A program made the translations under genes and the position numbers. This document shows positions 25,301 to 33,675 of a stretch of 49,687 nucleotides of DNA, piece after piece. A model generated the notes under the pieces. It was not told the DNA's origin and ran no database searches. It saw nothing but the letters and a program-made list of their open reading frames with translations. Numbering within the stretch: the first letter of the stretch is position 1; the number at the start of each line of letters is the position of its first letter. Location of the stretch: the NCBI GenBank assembly GCA_031397815.1, contig JANNMJ010000045.1, positions 1 through 49,687 of the forward strand, read 5' to 3'. The DNA comes from JANNMJ01 sp031397815 (lineage in GTDB: Bacteria; Bacteroidota; Bacteroidia; Cytophagales; Hymenobacteraceae).

Positions 25301-26127
25301 GCAGCGTAATATTTTGGGTCGAAGAGAGGGATTTCGGCGAGCGCGAACGGCAGATTCAGCCACAGCAAAACGGCCCGTAACAGGGTCAGCGGCAGTAAAA
25401 TGACCACAGCCGCTGGCCCGGCGCCGTAATAGCGGCGGACGGTGCGGGCCATTCGCCACCAAGCGGTTATCCAGAACCCGATGCCCGCCAGGAGCAGCGC
25501 CAGCGGCAGCCACGTATCCGGGTCATCGGCCACGGCGGGCACCGTGGTATCGGGCGCCAATGAGAATAAGTACGTGCCATCGGCGGCACGAATCTGCGGC
25601 AGAAGGGCTTTTTCGTCGATAATCAGCCGCGGCCGGAGGAGGCCGAAAAGGTCGCGGTTGAGCGTGGTGGTGAGGTAGCGGTTACTGATTCCGTATTTTG
25701 ATTCGACCGGGATGTACGCCAGCGCCCGGTACGGGCCGCTCGTGCGGCTCACCACCAACCGTTTCCCCTGCCGCGTATCGATGGCGCGGTAGCCGGGCTG
25801 GTCGGCCGACGGGTCCACGTCGCTCACAAGCGAGTGGTCAGACCAGTACACCAAAGAGTCGCGCCGGAGTACGACGCACGCAGTCACTTCCGTCGGCAAC
25901 GGCGCGCTGAACGGGGCGCGGGGGAACTGCCGCACCCGCTTCAACGCCCGGTCAGCGTCTTGAGCGGCGAAGCGTAGCACCGTCTGCACCCGCGTCTGCA
26001 CCCGATCAATCTCTACTTGCGAGGTGGTCGTGGCCGGGTCCGCCACATAGCGCACCCACGCGGCCATCCCCCATAGCAGGACGACCAGCGTCAGCAGCGC
26101 CAGTGTTTCGAGGACACGTTGTTTCAC
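22357..26127 (-). CDS. Very large membrane sensor histidine kinase, NtrY-like core
   Basis: 1256 residues, GTG start. TM1 (about 8-25) and a first outside region (about 30-205) are followed by about seven hydrophobic helices (210-475). A second outside region (480-735), TM near 738-758, TM near 778-800, a third sensor region (800-950) and TM 953-972 follow. Then come HAMP (about 973-1025) and HisKA, with the phosphoacceptor His1046 in ARQVAHEIKNPLTPMK. The HATPase has NLLINAL, DNGAGIP (1190-1196) and GSGIGLA (1214-1220). All catalytic boxes are intact. No response regulator lies next to it, so the partner is unknown. The middle helical block is unusual for NtrY. Confidence 0.85.
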   Translation of the reverse strand: MKQRVLETLALLTLVVLLWGMAAWVRYVADPATTTSQVEIDRVQTRVQTVLRFAAQDADRALKRVRQFPRAPFSAPLPTEVTACVVLRRDSLVYWSDHSLVSDVDPSADQPGYRAIDTRQGKRLVVSRTSGPYRALAYIPVESKYGISNRYLTTTLNRDLFGLLRPRLIIDEKALLPQIRAADGTYLFSLAPDTTVPAVADDPDTWLPLALLLAGIGFWITAWWRMARTVRRYYGAGPAAVVILLPLTLLRAVLLWLNLPFALAEIPLFDPKYYAASWLAPSLGDQLLNAGLEAVAAWLLLRWFRRRGEISLKAWRRRLSPLMRMVGALLMLGLMGALLWYRYQVYMDIFANSQLDLDVTQSVKLTWLKLLLAVLLVVHSSVAGVALFVLTSTGSELLPGTLRGRVWRLLLAGEMAAWVGAFWLGSHLLALVALTLLFAKGVLVVRERQRARGVSYPQTVFLFAAVALWALVGALAQKRHYDRQLRAAEQRLASSLLVEHDVLSEFLLEEVAEKIAADPLVRRTLTGPFQRPDIARQKIVKYYLRDYFTQYETGVRFFDGAGHEYGIPVQDTANSLGLLRRRLGRFARPTEHVGLWLLADARTLAARRYVKVMRLPEVARVSTAPPTIVLELSLKKLNPYSVVPELLVDQKYAPPTGPAPTRPFSYAVFGPAGLVASEGEVDYSGWGPNAALMKTPGFYADGLTNAGFHHVGRKAGPRTTLVLSTPAYTAGDVLSNFSFLFLLHLLATTAGVTVVILAAGRRRTTNRLQASLSTKIQVLLNVGTLVPLLVVSAATVAISTSASERDLVAAYQQRGARVQQNLMRAGRYTQARAEGREALTELANDVADLSETDVLLFDPGGQLLTSSQPLLFETGALSKIINPAAVAALHERGQPRVLLPEHAGLLTFNALYLPVPDPAAVGISGRVAGYIGIPFFNSAQALDTKLTELVTTMMNIFTLMFIVFVLITFIASRVLTAPLKLLAQKLKYTSLTSDQNERLAYEAPDEIGLLVGEYNQMLAKLEASRQELATRTQEAAWREMARQVAHEIKNPLTPMKLSLQYLQRVVHDGRQNAESVIDKVSQTLITQIDTLSDIASSFSSFTSLPEPRPERVDLLALLRHCLDLHPGTANTPVDTELPEAWIMADRSLLVRTFNNLLINALQSIPDDRVPLVRATVGREGDAKVRVGIHDNGAGIPEAVRPKVFVPNFSTKFSGSGIGLAVAKRAVEGAGGQLWFDTTETEGTTFWLTLPLAEPGS

Positions 26128-26220
26128 TCAGGAAGTTTCAGTCAAGCACGGGGAGTCAAATTTCGCACCCTTCCACTTCCTCTACCCCCACCAAACCTAG
26201 CAGCACACCAATCGGCACCC

Positions 26221-26622
26221 CTACCCGACCCGGCGCGACGGGTCGCGGGCGGGGTCGTACGCGGTCGAGCCGAACATATACAGCATCACCGCGCGGGCGT
26301 ACCGAAACGAGAGCGGCGTACACAGGAGCATCACCCCCGCCACCGTCAGCACGTAAACCAGCACGGGCGGGTCGTTCGCCAGAAAATAAAGCGCCAAACC
26401 CACCGCCGCCACCACGAACACCGAGAAACCGAAGCTGACGTACATCGCGCCGTAATAAAACCCCGGTTCCGGCTCATACGTCTGCTTACACACCGGACAA
26501 GCGGGCGGCATCTCATCGAAATGCGCCAGACTGGTGGCAGGGTGCGTGAACAGCGGGCCGGTATGGCAGCGCGGGCACCGCAGTTTCAGCAGCGCTTGGG
26601 TATGCGTGAGTGGTTCGGGCAT
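26221..26622 (-). CDS. DUF983 membrane protein
   Basis: 133 residues. Two zinc-ribbon-like pairs, CPRC (16-19) and CPVC (42-45), precede two membrane helices (about 62-80 and 88-108). The FDEMPPACPVC and EPGFYYGAMYVS stretches are family marks. DUF983 proteins are small inner-membrane proteins often found near respiratory oxidase genes, function unknown. The start ATG shares a base with the stop of the upstream gene (TAATG), so the two are translationally coupled. Confidence 0.85.
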   Translation of the reverse strand: MPEPLTHTQALLKLRCPRCHTGPLFTHPATSLAHFDEMPPACPVCKQTYEPEPGFYYGAMYVSFGFSVFVVAAVGLALYFLANDPPVLVYVLTVAGVMLLCTPLSFRYARAVMLYMFGSTAYDPARDPSRRVG

Positions 26623-26891
26623 TAGGGTCGTTTAGGGGTCGTCGTCGGTTGCTGCCGCGCGCGCCGCCGGTTCCGGTACCAGACGAACCCGAGCGCACTG
26701 GCCGCCAGATACGGAACGGCCGCCAGATACAGAATGCCCGTGTTCAGGCCCTGCCCCCGGTACTTGGTCAGGCGGGTGCCTTCCCCCGAGTTGGTTTGAG
26801 CGCCGCACATCGAGCAGCCCTGTGCTCGGGCGCTCGGCGCCACCAGAACCAGTGCGAATACCAGCAGCAAAAGGCGAAGATGAGTCATCAT
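26622..26891 (-). CDS. Small exported membrane protein with CxxC
   Basis: 89 residues from ATG 26891 (ATG 26888 equally possible). A signal peptide (1-24, cleavage after ARAQ), then GCSMCGAQTN with Cys26 and Cys29. One membrane helix (about 52-71: GILYLAAVPYLAASALGF) and a basic Arg-rich tail follow. The CxxC should face the periplasm. The short CSMC...GLNxGILYL pattern is known in Bacteroidota next to DUF983 and oxidase genes. Function is unknown; a redox or metal-carrying role is inference. Confidence 0.7.
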   Translation of the reverse strand: MMTHLRLLLLVFALVLVAPSARAQGCSMCGAQTNSGEGTRLTKYRGQGLNTGILYLAAVPYLAASALGFVWYRNRRRARQQPTTTPKRP

Positions 26892-27099
26892 AAATAACAA
26901 ACAGCTAGCTCTCCGATAGGGTTGCGCTTCCGGCTGAACCGGCATCAGCGGCAACCGACGAAATCGTCAGAATCGTCAGTAGCGCCACCGGGCAGCGCGC
27001 AAAGGTCGGCATTGAAATGTTTACCCGCTCCCCCACCGACTGCGACTGCGCGGAAGACAGCGGAATAGCGTCTCCCCTCTCCCACGCACTAAAAAAACA

Positions 27100-27130
27100 T
27101 TCGGCCCACCGGAGATTCCGATGGGCCGAA
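27100..27130 (-). terminator. Terminator after the cupredoxin gene
   Basis: TTCGGCCCACCGG and CCGATGGGCCGAA pair with one mismatch around a 5-base loop. On the minus strand the stem is followed by TGTTTTTTTAG, a proper T-run. Confidence 0.75.
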
Positions 27131-27175
27131 CGAGGCAATTCAAAAAATGGCAAGCCGTCGGCTGGCAGACTGCCA

Positions 27176-27802
27176 CTATGGCTGAATAATCAGGCGGCGG
27201 GTATCCACTACGCGGTCGCCGATGACGAGGGAAGTGAAATAGACGCCGGCCGGTAGGTTAGCGACATCAAACTTCAAGCTCATCTCGCCGCCTTGGGGCC
27301 GCAGGGTTTGCTCGCGCACCACCCGACCAATGACGTTGAGTAAGCGGATGCGGCCTTCGGTTCCGGCTTTCTGGTTGAACGTCACCGTCACTTCGCCGTC
27401 GCGGCTAGCGGAGGAAGGGTTCGGGAAAGCGGTCAAAGCGGGGGCGAGCGCCGAGGCGTCATCGCGCAGGCCGGTTGGCTGCACCGTAATCAGCCCGCTC
27501 ATCGACGCGCCGTGGACTTGGCAGTGGTAGGAATAGTTACCCGGCGACGTCAGCGAGAACGAGTGCGTGCGGTTCGCGCTGTTCATAGGGAATGTGGCAA
27601 AGCCGCCATTGTCGGCTTCGGTCGGGTGCGAGCGGCTGCCCTGATACGTAAACACGATCAGATCGCCGGGAGCGGCGGTTACCGAAGCGGGGCTATAAAA
27701 ATTATCGCCCACCGTGATGTTCACGGTTGCTGCGCGCAACGGGGCAGCCAAAAGGCTAAGCGCCGTGCTGAGCAGTAAAAGCGGACGAGTAAAGAAACGC
27801 AT
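27176..27802 (-). CDS. Secreted plastocyanin-like cupredoxin with T9SS sorting domain
   Basis: 208 residues from ATG 27802. Signal peptide 1-25, then a cupredoxin domain (about 26-108: VNITVGDNFYSPASVTAAPG). Type 1 copper ligands are probably His59 (SRSHP), Cys94 and His97 (YHCQVHG) and Met101. The C-terminal 85 residues are a type A T9SS sorting domain (AFPNPSS, RLLNVIGRVVRE, LPAGVYFTSLVIGD). It should be an exported electron-transfer or copper protein on the cell surface. A terminator follows, and a large T9SS cargo gene lies upstream on the same strand. Confidence 0.85.
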   Translation of the reverse strand: MRFFTRPLLLLSTALSLLAAPLRAATVNITVGDNFYSPASVTAAPGDLIVFTYQGSRSHPTEADNGGFATFPMNSANRTHSFSLTSPGNYSYHCQVHGASMSGLITVQPTGLRDDASALAPALTAFPNPSSASRDGEVTVTFNQKAGTEGRIRLLNVIGRVVREQTLRPQGGEMSLKFDVANLPAGVYFTSLVIGDRVVDTRRLIIQP

Positions 27803-27948
27803 AACGTGGCAGCGATAAAGGGTCTGATGACCTTCGGCAATGAAAACCGGCCTGTTCAACAAAGATACCAATTCTTGGCTCCGGTTGGTTAGCGCCATAT
27901 GGACGCCGGAAGCCGGGCAGAGGTTGCCCGACTTCCGGACAAAATCCA

Positions 27949-30900
27949 TTATTGGCGTACTACTTTCAGCTGAACCGCCGGCTGACCCGGCACTACTACT
28001 CGTGCCGTGTACACGCCCGCCGCTAGGCCGGGGAATTTCGGGAGCGTTCTGGAGTGAATATCGGTGTAGCCTTCGGCGATGACCACGGAGCCGACGTACA
28101 CTTTCCGCCCGGTGGCGTCGGTGAAGGTGAGCTGCACGGCGCCCGCCTGCTTCGCGAAGCATTCGAGCGTGAAATCATCCGAGGAAAGCAGGTTCGGGAA
28201 GATGACGGCGCTCGTGCCTTCGGTATCGCCCGGCGAGAGGGTCACGACAGACGAGAACGACGTTTTGCCGTCGAAATCCAACTGACGCAACCGGTAGTAA
28301 AGCACCGTGACCCCGAGCAAAGCGGCGCCCCGGTCGGTGAACCGGTACGCTTGCGGCGTCAGCGAGGTGCCAGCGCCGGGCAACGTGCCGATCCGCTCAA
28401 ACCGCCGCCCGTCCAGCGAGCGCTCTACGTCGAAGAGCTGGTTGTCGCGCTCTGAAGCCGTTTGCCAAGCCAGTAGCGCGTCGGGGCCGCTCATCCGGCC
28501 CGAGAAAAACAGCAGCTCCACGGGCAGCACATTGTCGTTGCCGACACTCCACTCCGAGAAGCTCGTGATGCCAGTGGCCTCTGCAGTGTAGGGTTCTACA
28601 GCGGAAATGAGCGCTGCGGGGACGGTCGAGAACCCGACGCCGTCGTTCTTCACCAACACAATCGTTCCGGAACGCGTGAAGCTGCCTCCTTCTTCGGCCC
28701 CGACCCATTGCAGCCGGAGCGTCGCGTTGGACCCCCCAGCCGATGCCTCAGTCACCGTCCAGAAGCGGCCGATTTGCCGCGCTGGGAACGGCGGAGTGAA
28801 TGCCGACGTGCCCGAAACCCGCACGGCATATGTATCCAAAGTGCCGGTATTGGTCAGAACCGCCGGGTTGTAGGCCGTGGCCGAACCCACCGGGAACAAC
28901 ACGGCCGTGGTCACGCCGGAAGTTCCGAGACCTTGCCGCGCCAACGCGCCGGTAGAGTTGGTTTCGACATACGTCGTGGCACTCGCGCCGGTAATGGTCG
29001 CCGACGGCGCTATGGTAAGGGTATTGGCGTCGAGCCGAATCCGGCCGTTCGTAAGGGTGAGCGTGGTGTTGAGGGCGAGCGGGCTGCCGAGCGTTACCAA
29101 GCCGCTGGAAGTGCGGTCGAGGGTGAGCGTGCCAAGCTGCTGACCACCCGTTACGAAGGTGAGCGTACCAGCGTCGCCGGTTCCGAGGAGAACGAGTGTC
29201 GAGGCAGAGGTGCCGCTGAAACCGGAGCCTGACGGCGGCGTGCCGATAGTCGCGCCGATCCCGGCCGTGCCGAGCGTGAGCGTACGGCCGTTCAAATCGA
29301 AGATGCTGGTGCCGGTTTGCCACACAATGGCGGTGCCACCATTAGGGGCGGGGATGCTGATGTTGCTCAGCAGGTTCACCTTGTTGGCGGTCTTGTTCAT
29401 CACCACGTACGAGAGCGCGAGCGCCGACGTTGAGGAGATATCCTGCTGATTTCCACCGATAAACCACACTGCCCGACCGTTCGCATTGAAAGTGCCGGTG
29501 TTGATGAAATCGTCGCCGAGCTTGGTATCGCCGCCCACTGTCGAGGAAAGCGTGAGCGTTCCGGCGTTCGTCACGGTGCCGTTGATTACAAAGTCGTTCG
29601 GCTGGCTACCGGCGTTGAATGTGCTGCCCGACGTAATGGTGAGCGTGCCCGGCAGGTTGATATCGCCGGTGCTGACGCCGGGGTCATAGGCGTTGAGCGT
29701 CGTGTTCCCGGTGACAGTTACGTTGAACGGCGTGCGGGCCGTGTTCTGCCCGTCCCACTCCGAGCGGCGGTCGTAAGAAAAACCGGTGTTATAAATCAGG
29801 TTCGAGCTGGAGCCATACAGTGGCCCATTGCCACCGGAGCCATCCACAAAGCCACCGGTCTGGATTTCAAGGGTGCCGTTGATCGTGGTAATGCCGCCGA
29901 AGTTGATCGGTCCGGAAGAGCCGCCGCCGTATTCACCGGTAATCACCTTCACCGCGGTGCCGATGTTGAGCGTACCGCCACCAGTTTGGGTAACGCTGTT
30001 GTTGCGCCGCAGAATCACCTGCGCATCCGGCCCGGTGCCGCCAGAAGTGGTAATCGAGCGCAGCGCGCCGACCACTTGCAGGTTCGCCCCCGACCGAATC
30101 TGTAGCTTCCAGCCGCGCAGGTTGATGTTGCCGCTCATCGAAACGCCGTTGCCCCCGGCGGGCGCGAACACGTTCACATCGGAGCCAAGCTCCAGCGTGG
30201 GGCAGCTGATGAGCAGATAATCCAGATCAAGCCCGCCGGAACCGGTGATGGTCGAAGTGCCGCTGCCTTGCATAAAGACGGCCCGGCCTTTCGGCGTGAG
30301 CGTACCGCTCGTATTACGCACGAGGTCGCCGGAAACTTTCAAGTCGCCGCCGCTGGCATCCGACAGGCTCAAGGAACCCGACAAAGACAAGCTACCGAGC
30401 ACGACGAGCGGCTGCGTCATATCGTTCGAGCCGAAATCCATGAAAAGCCCCGAGCCGCCGAGAATCGACAGGTTACCGGCGCATTGGCGCTGCACGCCGG
30501 TGCCGCCGCTGCCCAAATCAAGAAACGTATTCCCTTGAATCCCGACGTTGGCTGGGTAGCCCTTCCCGCTGGTGGCGCTCCATTCCAGACCACGGCCATA
30601 TGGGGTGCCCGCCGTTGAGCCGGTGTTATAAATCAGCGTGCTGCCAGCGGCATACACGGGGGCGTTAGTATTGACGAACCCACCGGCATCAATCTGTAAC
30701 GATTGCGTGATGATGGTGGTGGTGGTGGCGCTTGCGAAATTGACCCCGCCCGCTATCCGAACATTCGCCAGCGACAAATTCTGGCTGCCGCTGATGACGC
30801 CCGTCCCGAGAAACTGGGCGGTGCCCGACCCGGAAGTGTAGCTGCCATTATTGACGAGCTGCATGTTAGCGCCGTAGCTGGTCGCGCCGGTGGAGGCGGT

Positions 30901-32094
30901 CAGCGTGCCGTTGTTCGTGAGGGTCGCATTGGCGCCGATAGTCAAGGCGCTGTTCAGCTGCGAGAGCGTAGCGCCGGAAGCGATGGTGATGGCGCTGTTG
31001 GCGCTAACTGTCAGCGTACGCAGCGGGCCGTCGGAGAGCGTGAAGGTTCCCGCTGATACGGCGAGGTTTCTGACCGACACGCTCTGGTCGAGCGTGAGGT
31101 TATGCGCGACGGTCACACTGGCGCCCGACGGTGGTACCGAGCCGCTCGCCCACGACGCCGTATTGCTCCACACGGTTGCGCCGGGGGCCGTGCTGTGGCC
31201 GGCTACCGTGTAAGAATAGCCGCCGACCGTGTTGTTGTTATTGAACCGAATCGCGCGCAGCGACACATCCGCCGTGCTGTAAGCCGGAGTGGCGGAAGTG
31301 TTCGTCGTGAAGACGTAGTAATAAACCGTCTTGCCGAGCGTATTGAACGACGCCGGAATATCGGCGCTGTAGCTGGTGCCGCTGCCCGTCAGAAGCACGA
31401 TACCGCCGTTCGTTCCGGCTGTGCCAGTGTAGCCGGAGTTATCGGAATAATGCAAATACACCTGCTGGTCGCTCGGCAAAGACGCGCTGATGGTCGCCGT
31501 AACCGTCGTAGCCACACCGTCGAGCTGACTGGCGGATACGTAAGGAGCTTTAGCGGCGGCTGAAACGGCCGATACCGTAACGGGGGCCGAGGTGGTCGTC
31601 AGAAAGATGGCGCTAGTATTTGCGTACCCAGCATCTTTCCAGTTAACCGTATAAAACGTGCCGTTGGCGAGCGTGACGCGGTTATCGACGCCGCCGCCTG
31701 TTACCCAGTTATAAGTCTGGACCGTGTTATTGGCGACCGTGATCCGTGATGGTCCATTCCACTTGTTTTGGAAGTAGTTGGTACCTGGCCCGCTCGTAAA
31801 CAGGAAATCATACGTTCCGGCCACCACATCACCGCCGGAGCTTTGGCAGTTAATAGTGGTCGAGTAACGCCGCGTGGGCAGCGTCGATTGCAGCAGGAAT
31901 CGACGATCCGGCGAGCCCGCACTTGATTGGACGCCGCCGAACGGCTGCGTGCCCGGTGCGGCATAGCCGTTCCAAGTACCGGGTAGGTTCACGCCTTCAC
32001 CTGTAACTATGGTCTGCGCCTGAGCCGCCGGGATGGCAGCTAACAGGGTCAGCGGAGTCAGCAGGTTTAATAATAGACGGTAGGGGTATTGCAT
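27949..32094 (-). CDS. Giant T9SS-exported beta-helix-like surface protein
   Basis: 1381 residues from ATG 32094 (a GTG two codons upstream is also open). Signal peptide about 1-27 (AAIPAAQAQ). An N-terminal beta domain (about 28-290) is followed by a long low-complexity region rich in Gly, Thr, Ser and Asn (about 300-1150). Its repeated strand-turn units such as LTITSGSTFNAGS and NNGTLTAS are typical of parallel beta-helix adhesins. Then comes a VELLFFSGRM linker of Bacteroidota cargo, a fibronectin-like part (LAWQTASERDNQLFDVERS) and a type A T9SS sorting domain (GVYTARVVVPGQ). It is probably a surface adhesin or matrix protein. Confidence 0.82.
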   Translation of the reverse strand: MQYPYRLLLNLLTPLTLLAAIPAAQAQTIVTGEGVNLPGTWNGYAAPGTQPFGGVQSSAGSPDRRFLLQSTLPTRRYSTTINCQSSGGDVVAGTYDFLFTSGPGTNYFQNKWNGPSRITVANNTVQTYNWVTGGGVDNRVTLANGTFYTVNWKDAGYANTSAIFLTTTSAPVTVSAVSAAAKAPYVSASQLDGVATTVTATISASLPSDQQVYLHYSDNSGYTGTAGTNGGIVLLTGSGTSYSADIPASFNTLGKTVYYYVFTTNTSATPAYSTADVSLRAIRFNNNNTVGGYSYTVAGHSTAPGATVWSNTASWASGSVPPSGASVTVAHNLTLDQSVSVRNLAVSAGTFTLSDGPLRTLTVSANSAITIASGATLSQLNSALTIGANATLTNNGTLTASTGATSYGANMQLVNNGSYTSGSGTAQFLGTGVISGSQNLSLANVRIAGGVNFASATTTTIITQSLQIDAGGFVNTNAPVYAAGSTLIYNTGSTAGTPYGRGLEWSATSGKGYPANVGIQGNTFLDLGSGGTGVQRQCAGNLSILGGSGLFMDFGSNDMTQPLVVLGSLSLSGSLSLSDASGGDLKVSGDLVRNTSGTLTPKGRAVFMQGSGTSTITGSGGLDLDYLLISCPTLELGSDVNVFAPAGGNGVSMSGNINLRGWKLQIRSGANLQVVGALRSITTSGGTGPDAQVILRRNNSVTQTGGGTLNIGTAVKVITGEYGGGSSGPINFGGITTINGTLEIQTGGFVDGSGGNGPLYGSSSNLIYNTGFSYDRRSEWDGQNTARTPFNVTVTGNTTLNAYDPGVSTGDINLPGTLTITSGSTFNAGSQPNDFVINGTVTNAGTLTLSSTVGGDTKLGDDFINTGTFNANGRAVWFIGGNQQDISSTSALALSYVVMNKTANKVNLLSNISIPAPNGGTAIVWQTGTSIFDLNGRTLTLGTAGIGATIGTPPSGSGFSGTSASTLVLLGTGDAGTLTFVTGGQQLGTLTLDRTSSGLVTLGSPLALNTTLTLTNGRIRLDANTLTIAPSATITGASATTYVETNSTGALARQGLGTSGVTTAVLFPVGSATAYNPAVLTNTGTLDTYAVRVSGTSAFTPPFPARQIGRFWTVTEASAGGSNATLRLQWVGAEEGGSFTRSGTIVLVKNDGVGFSTVPAALISAVEPYTAEATGITSFSEWSVGNDNVLPVELLFFSGRMSGPDALLAWQTASERDNQLFDVERSLDGRRFERIGTLPGAGTSLTPQAYRFTDRGAALLGVTVLYYRLRQLDFDGKTSFSSVVTLSPGDTEGTSAVIFPNLLSSDDFTLECFAKQAGAVQLTFTDATGRKVYVGSVVIAEGYTDIHSRTLPKFPGLAAGVYTARVVVPGQPAVQLKVVRQ

Positions 32095-32267
32095 ACGCAC
32101 AAGGAGAACAGGTGAGAGAACTTTTTATGGCCGAAAAGCTGGCATCGGCGGGCCTCGCAAGGCGCGTTCGATTACGGGCTTTTGCAACCGGTCAGCGAGT
32201 CGACAAACTTTCGCAAGTTAATACTCTAATGAAAGGGGTTGCAACTTCTTCCGCATCAACCGCCTAA

Positions 32268-33065
32268 CTATTCGACGAACTTGACTTCTTGCAGGCTGAA
32301 CGGCTCTTCCTGACCGGTGAACGAAATCCGTAGTCGTCCGCGCGCATCGATTCCCTGAATCGTTCCGATGGCCGAGGGTCGCGCCGGATCAGCCGGAAAC
32401 GTGAACCGTGCTGGCTCGCCCAAGCGGTACAAAGCGGCGTGGTAATCGGCTAGCTGCCGCTGCCGACCACCACCACCTACGGCGCGTAGTGCCAGATACC
32501 GCGCTTCCAGATGGTGCAACAACGTGCTCAAAATAGCCGCCCGATCAAGCTGCGGCTGCCCCAGCTCCAGCGCCAACGACGTCGGGTTAGGGAGCGCCGG
32601 ATCGAAGGCCTTCTGATTCACATTCAGGCCAATTCCGACCACGCTCGTACTTAGAAAAGTACCACGCAAGGTGTTTTCGATCAGAATCCCGCCCGTCTTT
32701 CGTCCATCGATGTACAAATCGTTCGGCCACTTCAGCCGCACGCCCGCCGCCGGGCCGAGGAGCGCCACCAGCGCGTCATAAACCGCCAGCGCAACGGCCA
32801 TACTGAGCGCAAACTGATCCGTAGCAGCGAGGAAAGTTGGCCGCAACAAGACCGAGAATGTCAGGTTCTGACTTGGCAGAGCCTGCCACACATTTCCCCT
32901 TTGACCGCGCCCGGCTGTCTGATGGTCGGCCATTATCGTCAGGCCTTCGGGGATGGCGTCGTTTTTGACCACCGCCACCTGTACTTCTGCGTTTGTAGAA
33001 GCACAGATGGGCAGAAAATGGAATTGCTGCCCGACGAACGAAGTTTGTAAAAAGGGAAGCCGCAT
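32268..33065 (-). CDS. birA: Biotin--[acetyl-CoA-carboxylase] ligase, short BirA type
   Basis: 265 residues from ATG 33065; the open frame has one GTG codon more. The biotinyl-AMP site GRGQRG is at 52-57, preceded by ADHQTA. KWPNDLYIDGRKTGGILIE follows near residue 116. Length and N-terminus show only the ligase and C-terminal domains, with no helix-turn-helix, so it cannot act as a biotin-operon repressor. It activates biotin and attaches it to carboxylase carriers. It is divergent from rsfS across 42 bases, which must hold both promoters. Confidence 0.92.
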   Translation of the reverse strand: MRLPFLQTSFVGQQFHFLPICASTNAEVQVAVVKNDAIPEGLTIMADHQTAGRGQRGNVWQALPSQNLTFSVLLRPTFLAATDQFALSMAVALAVYDALVALLGPAAGVRLKWPNDLYIDGRKTGGILIENTLRGTFLSTSVVGIGLNVNQKAFDPALPNPTSLALELGQPQLDRAAILSTLLHHLEARYLALRAVGGGGRQRQLADYHAALYRLGEPARFTFPADPARPSAIGTIQGIDARGRLRISFTGQEEPFSLQEVKFVE

Positions 33066-33107
33066 CACGCCCGTTAGTTTAAAGAGCGGTAAACCTATTC
33101 GCCCCCA

Positions 33108-33488
33108 ATGGTAAAAACCAAGCGCAAGCAGGAAGCTGACGTATTGGCAGAGCTAGTCGTCCACGGTATGCAGGAGAAAAAGGCGGTTGATATCGCCGTT
33201 ATCGACCTGCGCAACCTCTCCAACGCCGTTGCTGATTACTTCGTGATCTGCTCGGCCTCTTCCGATACGCAACTCGACGCTATTGCCCGCTCCGTCGAAG
33301 ACGAAGTGCATAAAGTTATGGGGCAATGGCCGTGGCAAAGCGAAGGTCGCACAAACCGCGAGTGGGTACTGCTCGATTACGTCGATGTAGTCGTTCACGT
33401 TTTCCTCCGCGATAAGCGCACGTTCTACGCGCTTGAAGAGCTGTGGGGCGATGCCCCGATTGAGTACGTCGCGGAAGCGGCGGCTTAA
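33108..33488 (+). CDS. rsfS: Ribosomal silencing factor RsfS
   Basis: 126 residues. The family core is complete: DIAVIDLRNLSNAVADYFV, CSASSDTQLDAIARSVED, REWVLLDYVDVVVHVF and RTFYALEELWGDAP. RsfS binds ribosomal protein uL14 on the 50S subunit and blocks joining under starvation. ftsH follows 187 bases downstream on the same strand. Confidence 0.94.
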   Translation: MVKTKRKQEADVLAELVVHGMQEKKAVDIAVIDLRNLSNAVADYFVICSASSDTQLDAIARSVEDEVHKVMGQWPWQSEGRTNREWVLLDYVDVVVHVFLRDKRTFYALEELWGDAPIEYVAEAAA

Positions 33489-33675
33489 TTCTGCCTGATT
33501 CTTCTCTGTTCTGCACTTCATCACAATACGGCCAGCACGAATCCGTCTGGCCGTCAGGTAGCACGGCGGGCAACTTATTCCCGCCGCTGGGGTTTTGCCT
33601 TTGGCTTGGCTAGCGGCTCATCCAACCGCCTACCGATCTGAACTTCCTGTTCCTCTCCTCCTCTCCCTGCCGAGA

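Noticed and set aside
28877..30538. Several plus-strand frames opposite the giant surface protein
   Set aside because: They are antisense shadows of a Gly/Thr/Ser-rich gene.
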